Source: Pseudomonas sp. G.S.17 (GTDB lineage Bacteria > Pseudomonadota > Gammaproteobacteria > Pseudomonadales > Pseudomonadaceae). Taken from it: a stretch of 64,000 nt of DNA. The position numbers and the translations under genes are program-made. Below, piece after piece: positions 9,654 through 19,296 of the stretch; position 1 is the stretch's first letter; every line of letters starts with the position of its first letter. The notes beneath the pieces are model-generated. The model did no database searches and had not been told where the DNA came from. It was given only the letters and a program-made list of their open reading frames with translations. Location of the stretch: positions 2,477,501 through 2,541,500 of the forward strand of contig NZ_CP151076.1 in the NCBI RefSeq assembly GCF_038096165.1. Reading direction: 5' to 3'.

Positions 9654-10639
9654 TCAAAAACGCACGTAAACGCCTGCCGGAAGACAACTCGGCGATCCTT
9701 GCCCTCAACGATGTACGGGTGCATTTCCCGGTCGGCAGCGACTGGCTCGGGCGACCTAAAGGCGTCGCTCATGCCCTGAACGGTCTCGACCTGCAGGTCC
9801 GCGCCGGGGAAACACTGGGCGTGGTGGGCGAGTCCGGCTGCGGCAAGAGCACCCTGGCGCAATTGCTGATGGGTTTGATCAAACCAACCCTGGGCAGCGT
9901 CGACTGGATCTACAACGACGCCCGCGAGCGCAGCAGCAATGTGCAGATCGTTTTCCAGGATCCGCAGTCCTCGCTGGATCCGCGCTTGCCGGTGTGGAAG
10001 ATCATCACCGAGCCGCTGTATGTGCAACGTACGGTCCCGCGTCGGGAGATGCGTGATATCGCGGCGAGGGTCGCATCGCAGGTGGGGATCCGCCCCGAGT
10101 ACCTGGATCGTTTTGCGCATCAGTTTTCCGGAGGTCAGCGGCAGCGGATTGCCATCGCGAGAGCCTTGTCGTCCGATCCTGACATCATCGTCCTCGACGA
10201 GCCGACCTCGGCACTGGATATCTCGGTGCAGGCGCAGATCCTGAATTTGCTGGCCGAACTGCAACGCAGCCGCGACCTGACTTATATCCTGATCTCCCAC
10301 AACGTGTCGGTGGTGCGGCATATGGCGGACCGGGTCGCGGTTATGTACCTGGGACAAATCGTCGAACTGGGCAGCGCAGCCGAGGTGCTGGAACAACCGC
10401 GCCATCCTTATACGCAACTGCTGCTCGATGCAGTGCCGCGCCTCGGTGCGCCGCTGGACAATACGCAGGTCGCCGCGCCCACCGAATTGCCCGGTAACCG
10501 CAGGCTGCCGACCGGCTGTTTCTTCCGTGACCGCTGCCCGAAAGCCACCGTGGGCTGTGACAAACCGCAAGTATTGGCAGCAGCCAGGGGCGGAGAAGCA
10601 CAGGTGCGATGCCATTTGGAGTCTGTTGTGCGCAGCTAG
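9650..10639 (+). CDS. ddpF: ABC transporter ATP-binding protein, DppF/DdpF type
   Basis: The second ATPase of the importer, 329 residues, forming a heterodimer with DdpD. It has Walker A GESGCGKST, signature FSGGQRQR, Walker B IIVLDEP, an H-loop in ISHNVS, and the C-terminal oligopeptide-type segment CFFRDRCPKATVGC. It is the last gene of the cluster; no clear intrinsic terminator was seen in the 239 bases before the chemoreceptor gene, which hold nothing else recognisable. Confidence 0.88.
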   Translation: MIKNARKRLPEDNSAILALNDVRVHFPVGSDWLGRPKGVAHALNGLDLQVRAGETLGVVGESGCGKSTLAQLLMGLIKPTLGSVDWIYNDARERSSNVQIVFQDPQSSLDPRLPVWKIITEPLYVQRTVPRREMRDIAARVASQVGIRPEYLDRFAHQFSGGQRQRIAIARALSSDPDIIVLDEPTSALDISVQAQILNLLAELQRSRDLTYILISHNVSVVRHMADRVAVMYLGQIVELGSAAEVLEQPRHPYTQLLLDAVPRLGAPLDNTQVAAPTELPGNRRLPTGCFFRDRCPKATVGCDKPQVLAAARGGEAQVRCHLESVVRS

Positions 10640-10878
10640 CCTGATCGGCCTGGGCAGGGCCGCCGCTTCGGCAACAGGCTGGCGCCTGCCAAGGCCGCAT
10701 CGGCTCCGGATTCGGCCCTTTCAAGGTCATCCGTCTGATAGTGACAATCTGGGAGATCTATTCAAAAGAAGCGACTTTCCTTTTATTGCGAAGCCCAGTA
10801 CAACGCCGCACGGCATTCTCTGTTATCTGCAGAATACGCCGCTCCCGTCGTTGTTCTTTTGCAGTGGAAGTGTCCGTG

Positions 10879-12771
10879 ATGATGAAAAGTTTGGGTTTCA
10901 GCAGGAAGATCCTGCTCGCCGCCGCATTGGTTGTGGTTGTCGCGTTTACTTGTTTTATTGTTGTGAACGATTATCGACAACGCGAAACATTAAAAACCAA
11001 TGTATTTGCCGAGTTGCAACAGCTTGGCAGTTTGACGACGCAGAATATCCAGACCTGGCTCGACAGTCGCACGCAGTTGCTGCAATCCATGTCCCAGCGC
11101 ATTGCCGCCGACGGCAAGGCACTGCCTGAGCTGCAGCGCGCCATCGGTGTGCCGGCGTACAGCGACAACTTCCAGCTCAGTTATTTCGGCAGCACCGACG
11201 GCGTAATGTTTTCCGTACCTGCCGGCAATCGCGCGGCCGATTATGATCCGCGTGCGCGGGGTTGGTATAAAGCGGCGCAAAACGCTTCCGGCACCATTGT
11301 GACTGAACCGTATATTGCAGCCTCTTCGGGCAAGTTAGTGGTGACGCTGGCAACGCCGGTTAAATATCAGAATCAATTTATTGGCGTCGCGGGCGCGGAT
11401 ATATCCCTGGACAGCATCAGCAAAACCATCAACTCGCTGAATTTTGGCGGTCATGGTTATGCGTTCATTGTCAGCGGCGAAGGCAAGATCCTGATTCACC
11501 CGGACAGCAAACTGATCCTGAAGAACATCAGCGAGGCTTACCCGAACGACACTCCGGCAATCACGGCTGGCGTGCGGGAAATTGAATCTTCGGGTAAAGC
11601 CGAAATCATGTCGCTCACCAAAGTCGAGGGCGTTTCTTCGGCCAACTGGTATGTGGCGCTGGTTCTGGATCAGGATGCTGCTTATTCGATGCTCGGTGAG
11701 TTCCGCACCTCGGCCATCACCGCGATGGTGATCTCCGTGGTGATCATTATCTTGCTGCTCGGTCTGCTGATCCGCGTCCTGATGCAGCCGCTGCACCAGA
11801 TGGGCCGTGCCATGCGCGATATCGCTGACGGGGACGGCGACCTGACCAAGCGTCTGGCCATTACGTCCCAGGATGAATTCGGTGCCCTGGCGCAGTCGTT
11901 CAACCATTTCGTCGAACGTATCCACGGCTCGATCCGTGAAGTGGCGTCCACCGCCGGTCAGCTGGGTGAAGTGGCATTGCGCGTGGTCAGAGCTTCGAAC
12001 TCGTCCATGACCAACTCCGATCAGCAGGCCAACCGTACCGAAAGCGTGGCAGCGGCGATCAACCAGTTGGGCGCAGCGGCCCAGGAAATTGCCCAGAACG
12101 CTGCGCGTACTTCCCAGCACTCGGCGGATGCCAGCGAACTGGCAGGCGATGGCCAGAAAGTCGTGCAGCAGACCATCACGGCCATGAATGAGCTGTCGTC
12201 GAAAATCAGCGAGTCCTGCGCCAACATCGAAAGCCTGAACGGCAAGACGGTGAATATCGGGCAGATTCTCGAAGTGATCACGAGCATCTCCCAGCAGACC
12301 AACTTGCTGGCGCTCAACGCTGCTATCGAAGCTGCGCGGGCCGGGGAAGCGGGGCGCGGCTTTGCGGTGGTCGCCGATGAAGTGCGTAATCTGGCGCACC
12401 GCACGCAGGATTCTGCGCAGCAAGTGCGTACCATGATCGAAGAGCTGCAAGTCGGCGCGCGGGAAGCGGTGGTCACCATGACCGAAAGCCAGCGTCAGAG
12501 CGAAAGCAGCGTCAGCGTTGCCAACCAGGCGGGCGAACGTCTTAGCAGCGTCACCCGCCGCATCGACGAAATCAACGGCATGAACCAGTCCGTTGCGGCG
12601 GCTACCGAAGAACAGACCGCAGTGGTGGAGTCGATCAACGTCGACATTACCCAGATCAACACCCTCAACCAGGAAGGCGTCGACAACCTCAAGCTCACGC
12701 TGCATGCCTGCGGCCATCTCGAAGAACAGGCCGCGCGTCTACAGCATTTGGTGGGGACGTTCCGGATCTAA
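10879..12771 (+). CDS. Methyl-accepting chemotaxis protein with dCACHE sensor domain
   Basis: A transmembrane chemoreceptor of 630 residues, the size of the P. aeruginosa PctA/B/C group. TM1 is about residues 11-29, the periplasmic dCACHE domain 35-275, TM2 about 280-302, then HAMP and the signalling domain. The highly conserved hairpin tip reads [20 protein letters not shown]. The sensor shows YDPRARGWY (R127, W129, Y130) and D174, but has Ala147 where the amino-acid receptors have Asp146. ATG 10879 was chosen; the open frame extends to 10741 without family similarity. Confidence 0.9.
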   Translation: MMKSLGFSRKILLAAALVVVVAFTCFIVVNDYRQRETLKTNVFAELQQLGSLTTQNIQTWLDSRTQLLQSMSQRIAADGKALPELQRAIGVPAYSDNFQLSYFGSTDGVMFSVPAGNRAADYDPRARGWYKAAQNASGTIVTEPYIAASSGKLVVTLATPVKYQNQFIGVAGADISLDSISKTINSLNFGGHGYAFIVSGEGKILIHPDSKLILKNISEAYPNDTPAITAGVREIESSGKAEIMSLTKVEGVSSANWYVALVLDQDAAYSMLGEFRTSAITAMVISVVIIILLLGLLIRVLMQPLHQMGRAMRDIADGDGDLTKRLAITSQDEFGALAQSFNHFVERIHGSIREVASTAGQLGEVALRVVRASNSSMTNSDQQANRTESVAAAINQLGAAAQEIAQNAARTSQHSADASELAGDGQKVVQQTITAMNELSSKISESCANIESLNGKTVNIGQILEVITSISQQTNLLALNAAIEAARAGEAGRGFAVVADEVRNLAHRTQDSAQQVRTMIEELQVGAREAVVTMTESQRQSESSVSVANQAGERLSSVTRRIDEINGMNQSVAAATEEQTAVVESINVDITQINTLNQEGVDNLKLTLHACGHLEEQAARLQHLVGTFRI

Positions 12772-12837
12772 CTCCTGGGCTCCTGGAGATAGCATTGTGA
12801 TCCTCGTCACACGACCAGTTGAATCTGAACATATCCC

Positions 12838-12929
12838 GTAGGACCGGCTTTAGCCGGGAGGAGGCCGGTACATTTGCAGCAATTGCATTGTCAGACCTTC
12901 CGCCCTCCCGGCTAAAGCCGGTCCTACGG
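12838..12929. repeat. REPIN (GGCTTTAGCC type)
   Basis: Inverted arms 12838-12860 and 12906-12929 carry GGACCGGCTTTAGCCGGGAG and its complement. They are the same family, with the same spacer style, as the units in the array behind poxB. Confidence 0.85.
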
Positions 12930-12987
12930 ATCGCCGACACAGTGAAATCTTCTAAGGTCTCGCGTCGGATTTAAATTCGGCGCTCCT

Positions 12988-13064
12988 GTAGGAACCAACT
13001 TGTTGGCGAGACAATTGATCAGGCGTTTACAGAACCTGAGCCTCGCGATCAAGTGAGCTCCTAC
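12988..13064. repeat. Degenerate REP pair
   Basis: GTAGGAACCAACTTGTTGGC (12988) and a facing arm ending AGTGAGCTCCTAC (13041-13064) form a loose inverted pair. It lies between the REPIN at 12838 and the left copy of the repeat flanking the phn block. Confidence 0.55.
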
Positions 13065-13067
13065 AAG

Positions 13068-13266
13068 GGAAATGTGTACATATCCATTGCTTCGGTAATG
13101 GCTACTAAGGGCTCACTTTCGAAAAGCGCGAAAGTAACCAAAGCGCTCTTGCCCACCACTCGGTCCCTCGCTTTGGCTCGGCATGCCGGTAATCCGACAT
13201 TGATTTGGACTGTATCTCGAGTGTAGGAGCGAATTTATTCGCGAGGCGTTCGTGGCGGCGACACAG
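13068..13266. repeat. Left copy of dispersed non-coding repeat (shortened)
   Basis: The segment from GGAAATGTGTACATATCCAT through CTCGGTCCCTCGCTTTGGC to GAGCGAATTTATTCGCGAGG matches, in inverted orientation, stretches of 26490-26868 beyond the phn operon. It lacks the GGTTGCGCCCTTACGG part and the internal spacer, so it looks like a deletion derivative. No credible ORF is present. Confidence 0.75.
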
Positions 13267-13319
13267 ATTTACGGCGTGAGCGCTGGCTCGCTCCCAGTCA
13301 TGACAGCATTCCAGCGACA

Positions 13320-15389
13320 TCATCGCGGCACTCGGTTTTTAGTGGCCTGGCTTACCAGTGAAAAATGCGGCACTGCCAGATTGGGTTCGCGCCCTTTGAA
13401 TGTTCGCGGCTTTGCATCTTTTTCATCCTGCCAGCACCTGACGGCGTCGATGGCGACCGAGTTGCGGATATAACGATGCCAGATGAATGCGAGGTCAAAG
13501 GTCAGGATCGCCAGCCACCACAGATAGATAAACGCCAGCGCTGCAAGCACAAGCGGCCAGAGCAGGCGTTCTACTTCCTTGGCTGCAGTCCCCGTTGCAC
13601 TGTGCTCTTCGAATACAGGCGGTGCATTGATATAACCCACTGCTATTGCAGCCGCCACGACCAACACACCCGAGCCCACCATGAATCTGCGGCCCCAGCG
13701 AGGATTGCGCGGAACCAGCCAGCACGACGCCGCGACAAGGGCACCCAAGCCGATAAGCCATGCTTTCTCCAGCGATACCCCATAAAAGCTTTCAATTGTC
13801 GTCGTGTTTGCGATGCCGGAAGTCAGGAAGTCCGCAGTTCGGTCATCCAGCATGTATATAACGGCGAGGGCCCCCACTGCGTAAACACCAATCGCAAGTA
13901 TCCACCATCGCTTTTGCGTGCGTTTTACCAGGCGCGGGAGTCGGCCGGCCACGGTGATACTGGCGAGCAGGATGGACAGGGTGATGACGCAGCTTGTTAT
14001 TTCGAGCGCAGTCCAGGAGTCCAGATACAGGAAGGTCATGACGGCTTTGAGCATGAAGTACACAGCGGCAACATGCAGCACGAATGACAGCACATAAGGA
14101 ATAGCCACGCTCACCAGACTGACTAGCTGGCTGGTCTTCGGCGGGAGTCTCTTGGCCGGGGATGCGCCGCTGGTGCCAGGCGTGTCGCTGGCGGCTGCTG
14201 ACGTATCTGTCACGTTGGGCGAGGAATCAGCAAACACCACGTCATCGATGAAATGACGAAACACATCCGCATCTTGCCAGTAATCTACGTGTGCTTTGCC
14301 CGGTAGCCAGTACCTGGCAAAACCGAAGTCATGTTCTGCATCGAATTCAAATGCAGCGCATTGCTGATCCCGCAGGTAGGCCCGGGCGCTATCCAGCTGG
14401 AAGCCGACCGGATCGCCGAAGTCGTAGTAGTTACGCCATTTGATCGGCGCGGGCAGGGTGATGCCATTCTCCGGTGGTTGCGCAATGACTGTGACGTGCC
14501 CCAGCGGCGTTGCGCCGGTGAAGTTTTCCGTTGCGATGGTGTCAACCGGCCAGAGCTTTGGCCACAGCAATATATGTTTGTCGATAGGCGAACCCAGGGT
14601 CATGAAGCCGGACACGTGTTGTATCCACTGATACGTCGCGGTTCGGCCGGACTTGGCCTGCAAAGAGCTGTTTACGGGAGCGGACAGCGCTTCAAGCATC
14701 GCGAGAAAACTGATGACGGTCCCTTCGCTGTGGGCGACGATGTAAATCCTCGGCGTCTCAGGTTGTCTGGTTTTAAAGCTGTCGACAATTTGGGTCATCG
14801 CGTCATGGAAGTTGCCGATTATTTGTTTTCGATAGGGCTTGAAGTCGGCAACCAGTTGCACGTCGCCGATGTAATCATTGAGCAGGGAAGAAATCTGGAA
14901 TTCGAAAACTCCGGACTTCTTGAACACCCAGCTCAGGTTTTCAATCACGGTAACGGCCTCTAATATTTCATCCACCGCACCCGCCGCCAAGGCGAAATCC
15001 TTGTCATCCAGGCATTGTTTCTTGTCCTTGAGTTTCGCCTCGTACAAAGCGTGGGCTCGGGCAACAATGGTTTTGCCCCAGGCTTTGCTCTCTTCCAGGG
15101 TATCGCCTTGCGTGACCACACATTTGGCGACATCGGCCCAATAGATCTCGGCAAATCCCACCTTTTCCATTTTGTGACCCGCCCCGACGTCCAGCGTGCT
15201 GACATGGACTTCGCCGTTTTCACCCAGCGGGAAGAAGACCAGCGGCATTAGCGGTGGGGGGTCCTCGTACAGACTTCCGATGCGGTGCGCCACAGTGCGA
15301 ATCGTGTTGCTGCGGCTCTGACTGCCTATGCCGTGAATGGCAACGATGATTTTTGTGATGTGTCGCTCGGTTTCTGCTTGAGTTGTCAT
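13320..15389 (-). CDS. Uncharacterised alpha/beta hydrolase with C-terminal membrane domain
   Basis: A 689-residue protein not assignable to a named family. The N-terminal half looks like an alpha/beta hydrolase: oxyanion-loop motif AIHGIGSQ (~residue 19) and nucleophile elbow VAHSEGTVIS with Ser ~221. From about residue 420 there are six or more hydrophobic segments (e.g. YVLSFVLHVAAVYFMLKAV, WWILAIGVYAVGALAVIYML), then a charged tail. ATG 15389 was chosen because GGAGG lies ~10 bases upstream; a start at 15413 is possible. It stands alone, opposite to phn. A lipase or T6SS-effector-like role is conceivable but unproven. Confidence 0.7.
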   Translation of the reverse strand: MTTQAETERHITKIIVAIHGIGSQSRSNTIRTVAHRIGSLYEDPPPLMPLVFFPLGENGEVHVSTLDVGAGHKMEKVGFAEIYWADVAKCVVTQGDTLEESKAWGKTIVARAHALYEAKLKDKKQCLDDKDFALAAGAVDEILEAVTVIENLSWVFKKSGVFEFQISSLLNDYIGDVQLVADFKPYRKQIIGNFHDAMTQIVDSFKTRQPETPRIYIVAHSEGTVISFLAMLEALSAPVNSSLQAKSGRTATYQWIQHVSGFMTLGSPIDKHILLWPKLWPVDTIATENFTGATPLGHVTVIAQPPENGITLPAPIKWRNYYDFGDPVGFQLDSARAYLRDQQCAAFEFDAEHDFGFARYWLPGKAHVDYWQDADVFRHFIDDVVFADSSPNVTDTSAAASDTPGTSGASPAKRLPPKTSQLVSLVSVAIPYVLSFVLHVAAVYFMLKAVMTFLYLDSWTALEITSCVITLSILLASITVAGRLPRLVKRTQKRWWILAIGVYAVGALAVIYMLDDRTADFLTSGIANTTTIESFYGVSLEKAWLIGLGALVAASCWLVPRNPRWGRRFMVGSGVLVVAAAIAVGYINAPPVFEEHSATGTAAKEVERLLWPLVLAALAFIYLWWLAILTFDLAFIWHRYIRNSVAIDAVRCWQDEKDAKPRTFKGREPNLAVPHFSLVSQATKNRVPR

Positions 15390-15604
15390 GACTGTGATTC
15401 CTCCGTTTTCCAACTATCTCTTTCAAATAGTTCGAAGCGGCAAAGCCATCGATAACGCCGGGTCAAGCATTTTTCCGGGATAGGTCACAACAGTGACTAT
15501 TTGGGTCTAGTGGTATTTCTTCGGGCCGTCAATATCGCATTGATTATTCTTTTAGTTGTTGTAATCGATATGAAACAGTCGTTATTCCGAATGTAGATAA
15601 GAAT

Positions 15605-15647
15605 GTAACCAACCAGTGTCGATGTCCTGGACATACTGGTTGGTTAT
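15605..15647. repeat. Near-perfect 43-bp stem-loop in the hydrolase/phnC gap
   Basis: GTAACCAACCAGT pairs with ACTGGTTGGTTAT, and the loop contains a second small palindrome, ATGTCCTGGACAT. It lies in the 390-base divergent gap 15390-15779, which holds no gene. There is no U-tract on either side, so an operator or cruciform is more likely than a terminator. Function unknown. Confidence 0.6.
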
Positions 15648-15684
15648 CCCTTCGTGCTCAACCTTTCACCAAACGGTTACCCAA

Positions 15685-15702
15685 CCGTCATGTTCGGTTC
15701 AT
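15685..15702 (+). promoter_or_regulatory. Candidate PHO box upstream of phnC
   Basis: CCGTCAT and GGTTCAT heptamers occur with 11-base periodicity (CCGTCATGTTCGGTTCAT), 78 bases before phnC. The PhoB site consensus is repeated CTGTCAT with the same period. The first half matches 6 of 7 and the second 4 of 7, so this is a moderate match, supported by phosphonate operons being PhoB targets. Confidence 0.5.
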
Positions 15703-15779
15703 CCCGCTGAAATACCCCAGCTCTACTGTTTGTTGCACCCAAGCGGCCATTCCGGCTGCGCAACCAGACAGAGAAGCCT

Positions 15780-16613
15780 ATGTCCGCAGCCATCCATGTC
15801 GAACGTCTGAACAAGACTTTTGCGCGCAAGCCCGCTTTGGTTGACCTTGCGTTGTCTATACAACCCGGTGAAATGGTTGCCTTGATCGGCGCTTCCGGCT
15901 CGGGTAAATCCACGCTGTTGCGTCATCTGGCGGGCCTGGCCTGTTGCGACCGCAGCAACGGCGGCCGGGTCGAAGTGCTGGGCCGAGAAGTACAGTCCAG
16001 CGGGCGCCTCAATGGCAAAGTGCGTCATCTGCGCTCGGACATCGGCTACATCTTCCAGCAGTTCAATCTGGTCAATCGCCTCAGCGTACTGGACAACGTG
16101 CTCATTGGTTGCCTGGGGCGCATGCCCGGCTGGCGCGGCAACCTCGGCTTGTTCAACGCCGATGAAAAGCAGCGTGCCATGGAATCCCTGGACCGCGTTG
16201 GCCTGGCCGACCTCGCTGCGCAACGGGCCTCGACCCTGTCGGGCGGTCAGCAACAGCGCGTGGCAATTGCCCGGGCGTTGACCCAGCGCGCCGAAGTGAT
16301 CCTCGCCGATGAACCCATTGCCTCGCTCGATCCCGAGTCGGCGCGCAAGGTCATGGAAATCCTCGCCGACATCAACCGCACTGACCGCAAGACCGTGGTG
16401 GTCACCTTGCATCAGGTGGATTACGCCGTGCGTTATTGCCCGCGGGCCGTGGCGCTCAAGGGCGGTCGCATTCATTACGACGGCAATGCCCATGGCCTCA
16501 GCAGCCAGTTCCTCAACGACCTGTACGGCGCGGATGTGGACACCAGCCTGATGATTTCCGACGAAGGCCGCCGCACCGTACAGCCACCCAAACTGGCACT
16601 CGCCCGTGTTTGA
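15780..16613 (+). CDS. phnC: Phosphonate ABC transporter ATP-binding protein
   Basis: The ATPase of the PhnCDE phosphonate importer, 277 residues. It has Walker [10 protein letters not shown] (~38), Q-loop in IFQQFNLV, signature LSGGQQQR, Walker [12 protein letters not shown] and H-loop in VTLHQVD. It is the first gene of a 13-gene run that ends at phnP, preceded by a candidate PHO box, so induction by phosphate starvation is expected. Confidence 0.93.
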   Translation: MSAAIHVERLNKTFARKPALVDLALSIQPGEMVALIGASGSGKSTLLRHLAGLACCDRSNGGRVEVLGREVQSSGRLNGKVRHLRSDIGYIFQQFNLVNRLSVLDNVLIGCLGRMPGWRGNLGLFNADEKQRAMESLDRVGLADLAAQRASTLSGGQQQRVAIARALTQRAEVILADEPIASLDPESARKVMEILADINRTDRKTVVVTLHQVDYAVRYCPRAVALKGGRIHYDGNAHGLSSQFLNDLYGADVDTSLMISDEGRRTVQPPKLALARV

Positions 16614-16688
16614 ACGGCGACACCAAACTCACGAATACAGCAATAAAACCAACAGCCAATCCATGAACATCACTTCAGGAGTGCTTCC

Positions 16689-17693
16689 ATGTTGAACCGT
16701 ATTGGTCGCGTCGTTGTGTCTGCTGCCTTGCTCGGCAGTTGCTTGCTGGGCACCGCCCATGCCGACGAGAAAGTCATCAACTTCGGCATCATGTCTACCG
16801 AATCGTCGCAGAACCTCAAGAGCATCTGGCAGCCGTTTCTGGATGACATGGGCAAGAAAACCGGTCTGAAGGTCAACGCCACCTTTGCTTCGGACTATGC
16901 CGGCCTGATTCAGGGCATGCGCTTTAACAAGGTGGATGTGGCCTGGCTGGGCAACAAGGCGGCGATGGAAGCGGTTGATCGTTCCAACGGTGAAATCTTC
17001 GCCCAGACCGCTGCCGCCAATGGCGCCGCCGGTTACTGGAGCGTGATCATTGCCCGCAAGGACAGCCCGATCAATTCGGTCGAGGATATGCTCAAGAACG
17101 CCAAGACCCTGACCTTCGGCAATGGTGATCCAAACTCCACCTCCGGCTATCTGGTCCCGGGCTACTACGTGTTCGCCAAGAACAACGTCGATGCCGCCAC
17201 GGCGTTCAAGCGCACGCTCAACTCCAGCCATGAAGTGAACGCCCTCAGCGTTGCCAAGGGTCAACTGGATGTCGCCACCTTCAATACCGAGAGCTGGGAT
17301 CGTCTGGAAGTTACCCAGCCGGACATGGCGGCCAAGCTCAAAGTGATCTGGAAATCGCCCTTGATCCCTGCCGACCCGATGGTCTGGAGCAAGGCGCTGT
17401 CGGACGAAAACAAAGCCAAGATTCGTGAGTTCTTCGCTGACTACGGCAACACCGACGAAGAGAAAGCCGTGCTCAAAGGCATGCAGCTGGGCAAGTTCCT
17501 CAAATCCAGCGATGACCAGTTGTTGCCGATCCGCCAGCTGGACCTGTTCAAGCAACGCACCGAAGTGGTCGCCAGCACCACGCTGGATGCCGCTGAAAAG
17601 GCCAAGCGCCTTAAAGACATTGATGCCGGCCTGACCAAGCTGCAAGACCGCATCACCGAGCTTGAGAAGAAAAACACTGCCACTGCCGGTTGA
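16689..17693 (+). CDS. phnD: Phosphonate ABC transporter periplasmic binding protein
   Basis: The solute receptor of the phosphonate importer, 334 residues. A signal peptide (about 1-25, ending GTAHA) is followed by the PhnD domain; [15 protein letters not shown] at the mature N-terminus and the [13 protein letters not shown] segment match the family. A strong GC-rich hairpin directly follows the stop (17700-17722), which would favour binding-protein message over the downstream permease. Confidence 0.93.
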   Translation: MLNRIGRVVVSAALLGSCLLGTAHADEKVINFGIMSTESSQNLKSIWQPFLDDMGKKTGLKVNATFASDYAGLIQGMRFNKVDVAWLGNKAAMEAVDRSNGEIFAQTAAANGAAGYWSVIIARKDSPINSVEDMLKNAKTLTFGNGDPNSTSGYLVPGYYVFAKNNVDAATAFKRTLNSSHEVNALSVAKGQLDVATFNTESWDRLEVTQPDMAAKLKVIWKSPLIPADPMVWSKALSDENKAKIREFFADYGNTDEEKAVLKGMQLGKFLKSSDDQLLPIRQLDLFKQRTEVVASTTLDAAEKAKRLKDIDAGLTKLQDRITELEKKNTATAG

Positions 17694-17699
17694 TTGACC

Positions 17700-17722
17700 G
17701 GGCGCGGTGTTGTGCCGCGCCC
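17700..17722 (+). terminator. Intercistronic hairpin between phnD and phnE
   Basis: GGGCGCGG pairs perfectly with CCGCGCCC across a seven-base loop and is followed by GTTTCT. The short T-run makes it a weak terminator or a 3'-stabilising hairpin rather than a full stop, since phnE begins only 25 bases later. Confidence 0.65.
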
Positions 17723-17746
17723 GTTTCTGGCCACCGAGAGCTATTT

Positions 17747-18541
17747 ATGACGAGCACTACGCACGCTGCATACGTTCAGGCCGCGGGCAAGCGCACCTGG
17801 CCGCAATACCTGGGCTGGGGCTTGTTTCTGGCGATGTTGGCCTGGGCCTGGCAAGGCGCTGAAATGAACCCGCTGGCGCTGTACCGCGACTCGGGGAACA
17901 TGGCGACTTTCGCTGCCGATTTCTTCCCGCCGGACTTCCATGAATGGCGTTCATACCTCAAGGAAATGATCGTCACGGTGCAAATCGCTCTGTGGGGCAC
18001 GGTGCTGGCGATTGTCTGCTCGGTGCCGCTGGGTATTTTGTGTGCCGACAACATCACCCCGTGGTGGATTCACCAGCCGCTGCGCCGGGTCATGGATTCC
18101 TTCCGCTCCATCAATGAAATGGTCTTCGCCATGTTGTTCGTGGTGGCTGTGGGTCTGGGTCCATTTGCTGGCGTTCTGGCGCTGTGGATCAGCACCACCG
18201 GCGTGCTCGCCAAGCTGTTCGCCGAAGCCGTGGAAGCCATCGATCCGGGACCGGTTGAAGGGGTGCGCGCCACCGGCGCCAGCGCCTTGCAGGAAGTGAT
18301 CTACGGGGTGATCCCGCAAGTCATGCCGCTGTGGATTTCCTATGCGCTGTACCGCTTCGAATCCAACGTGCGCTCGGCGACAGTGGTGGGCATGGTCGGC
18401 GCGGGCGGCATCGGCGTGATCCTCTGGGAAAACATCCGCGCCTTTCAGTTCACCCAGACCTGCGCGGTATTGCTGGTGATCATCGTCGTGGTAAGCGCCA
18501 TCGACATCGTGTCCCAGCGCTTGCGCAAGCAGTTCATCTAG
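17747..18541 (+). CDS. phnE: Phosphonate ABC transporter permease
   Basis: The membrane subunit of PhnCDE, 264 residues. Several transmembrane helices surround the EAA-like loop ([20 protein letters not shown], ~residue 166), typical of PhnE. ATG 17747 was used (the frame opens at 17690, inside the intercistronic hairpin). Its stop is followed by GGCGCTTTGTTGCGC and seven T's (18552-18572), a possible weak terminator before phnF. Confidence 0.92.
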   Translation: MTSTTHAAYVQAAGKRTWPQYLGWGLFLAMLAWAWQGAEMNPLALYRDSGNMATFAADFFPPDFHEWRSYLKEMIVTVQIALWGTVLAIVCSVPLGILCADNITPWWIHQPLRRVMDSFRSINEMVFAMLFVVAVGLGPFAGVLALWISTTGVLAKLFAEAVEAIDPGPVEGVRATGASALQEVIYGVIPQVMPLWISYALYRFESNVRSATVVGMVGAGGIGVILWENIRAFQFTQTCAVLLVIIVVVSAIDIVSQRLRKQFI

Positions 18542-18577
18542 AAGGAGAGGGGGCGCTTTGTTGCGCTTTTTTTAACC

Positions 18578-19282
18578 ATGGAAATGTCTAGACAAGCAGA
18601 GCCGGTGTACCGCGAATTGGCGGACACCTTGCGCAACGAACTGGACGGTTATCGCGCCGGGGATTATCTCCCCGCCGAAATCCAGCTGGCCGCGCGCTTC
18701 GCCGTCAACCGCCACACCATCCGCCGCGCCATTGACGAGCTGGTGCGTGAAGGCTGCGTGCTGCGCCGCCAGGGCAAGGGCACGCAAGTGCTGGAACGCC
18801 GGTTGATTTACCCGGTGCAGGCTGACAGCGCCTACAGCCAGTCATTGTCAGCGCTGGGCCTGGGAGTTGAAGCAACGCTCCTGCATCGCAATGAATGCCT
18901 GGCGACTGCTGAAGATGCGCAACATCTGGGCGTGGCCGAACACGCGCCGCTGGTCGAGCTGAACACCTTGCGCCGCCTCGACGGCCAGCCGGTGAGCCTG
19001 ATCCGGCATCGGTTCTGTGCCAGCCGCAGTGAAATGCTGTCGGCCTATCGCAGTGGCTCATTGCGCCAGTTCTTCGCTGCGCGCCAGTTGCCGTTGACGC
19101 GCATCCTGAGCTTGATCGGCTCACGTTTGCCCAGCCGTGAAGAAGCCGGGCTATTGATGATGCCCCGGCATTTACCGGTCCTCACGGTGCTCACCGTTTC
19201 CCGGGACGACGCCGGCAATCCGGTGGAACTGTCCCGTTCCACCAGCCGCTCCGACCGCTTCCAGTATCAGGTCATTACATGA
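18578..19282 (+). CDS. phnF: GntR/HutC-family regulator of phosphonate genes
   Basis: A transcriptional regulator of 234 residues. The N-terminal winged HTH is around residues 8-70 (LPAEIQLAARFAVNRHTIRR), followed by a UTRA ligand-binding domain (about 90-230). It lies between the transport genes and the C-P lyase genes, as in E. coli phn. A short stem-loop with a T-run precedes it, so it may have its own transcript. Its stop overlaps the start region of phnG. Confidence 0.9.
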   Translation: MEMSRQAEPVYRELADTLRNELDGYRAGDYLPAEIQLAARFAVNRHTIRRAIDELVREGCVLRRQGKGTQVLERRLIYPVQADSAYSQSLSALGLGVEATLLHRNECLATAEDAQHLGVAEHAPLVELNTLRRLDGQPVSLIRHRFCASRSEMLSAYRSGSLRQFFAARQLPLTRILSLIGSRLPSREEAGLLMMPRHLPVLTVLTVSRDDAGNPVELSRSTSRSDRFQYQVIT

Positions 19283-19296
19283 TGGAGATGCCAGAC

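Noticed and set aside
11335-12717. 460-codon minus-strand open frame
   Set aside because: Antisense to the chemoreceptor signalling domain; composition typical of a shadow frame.
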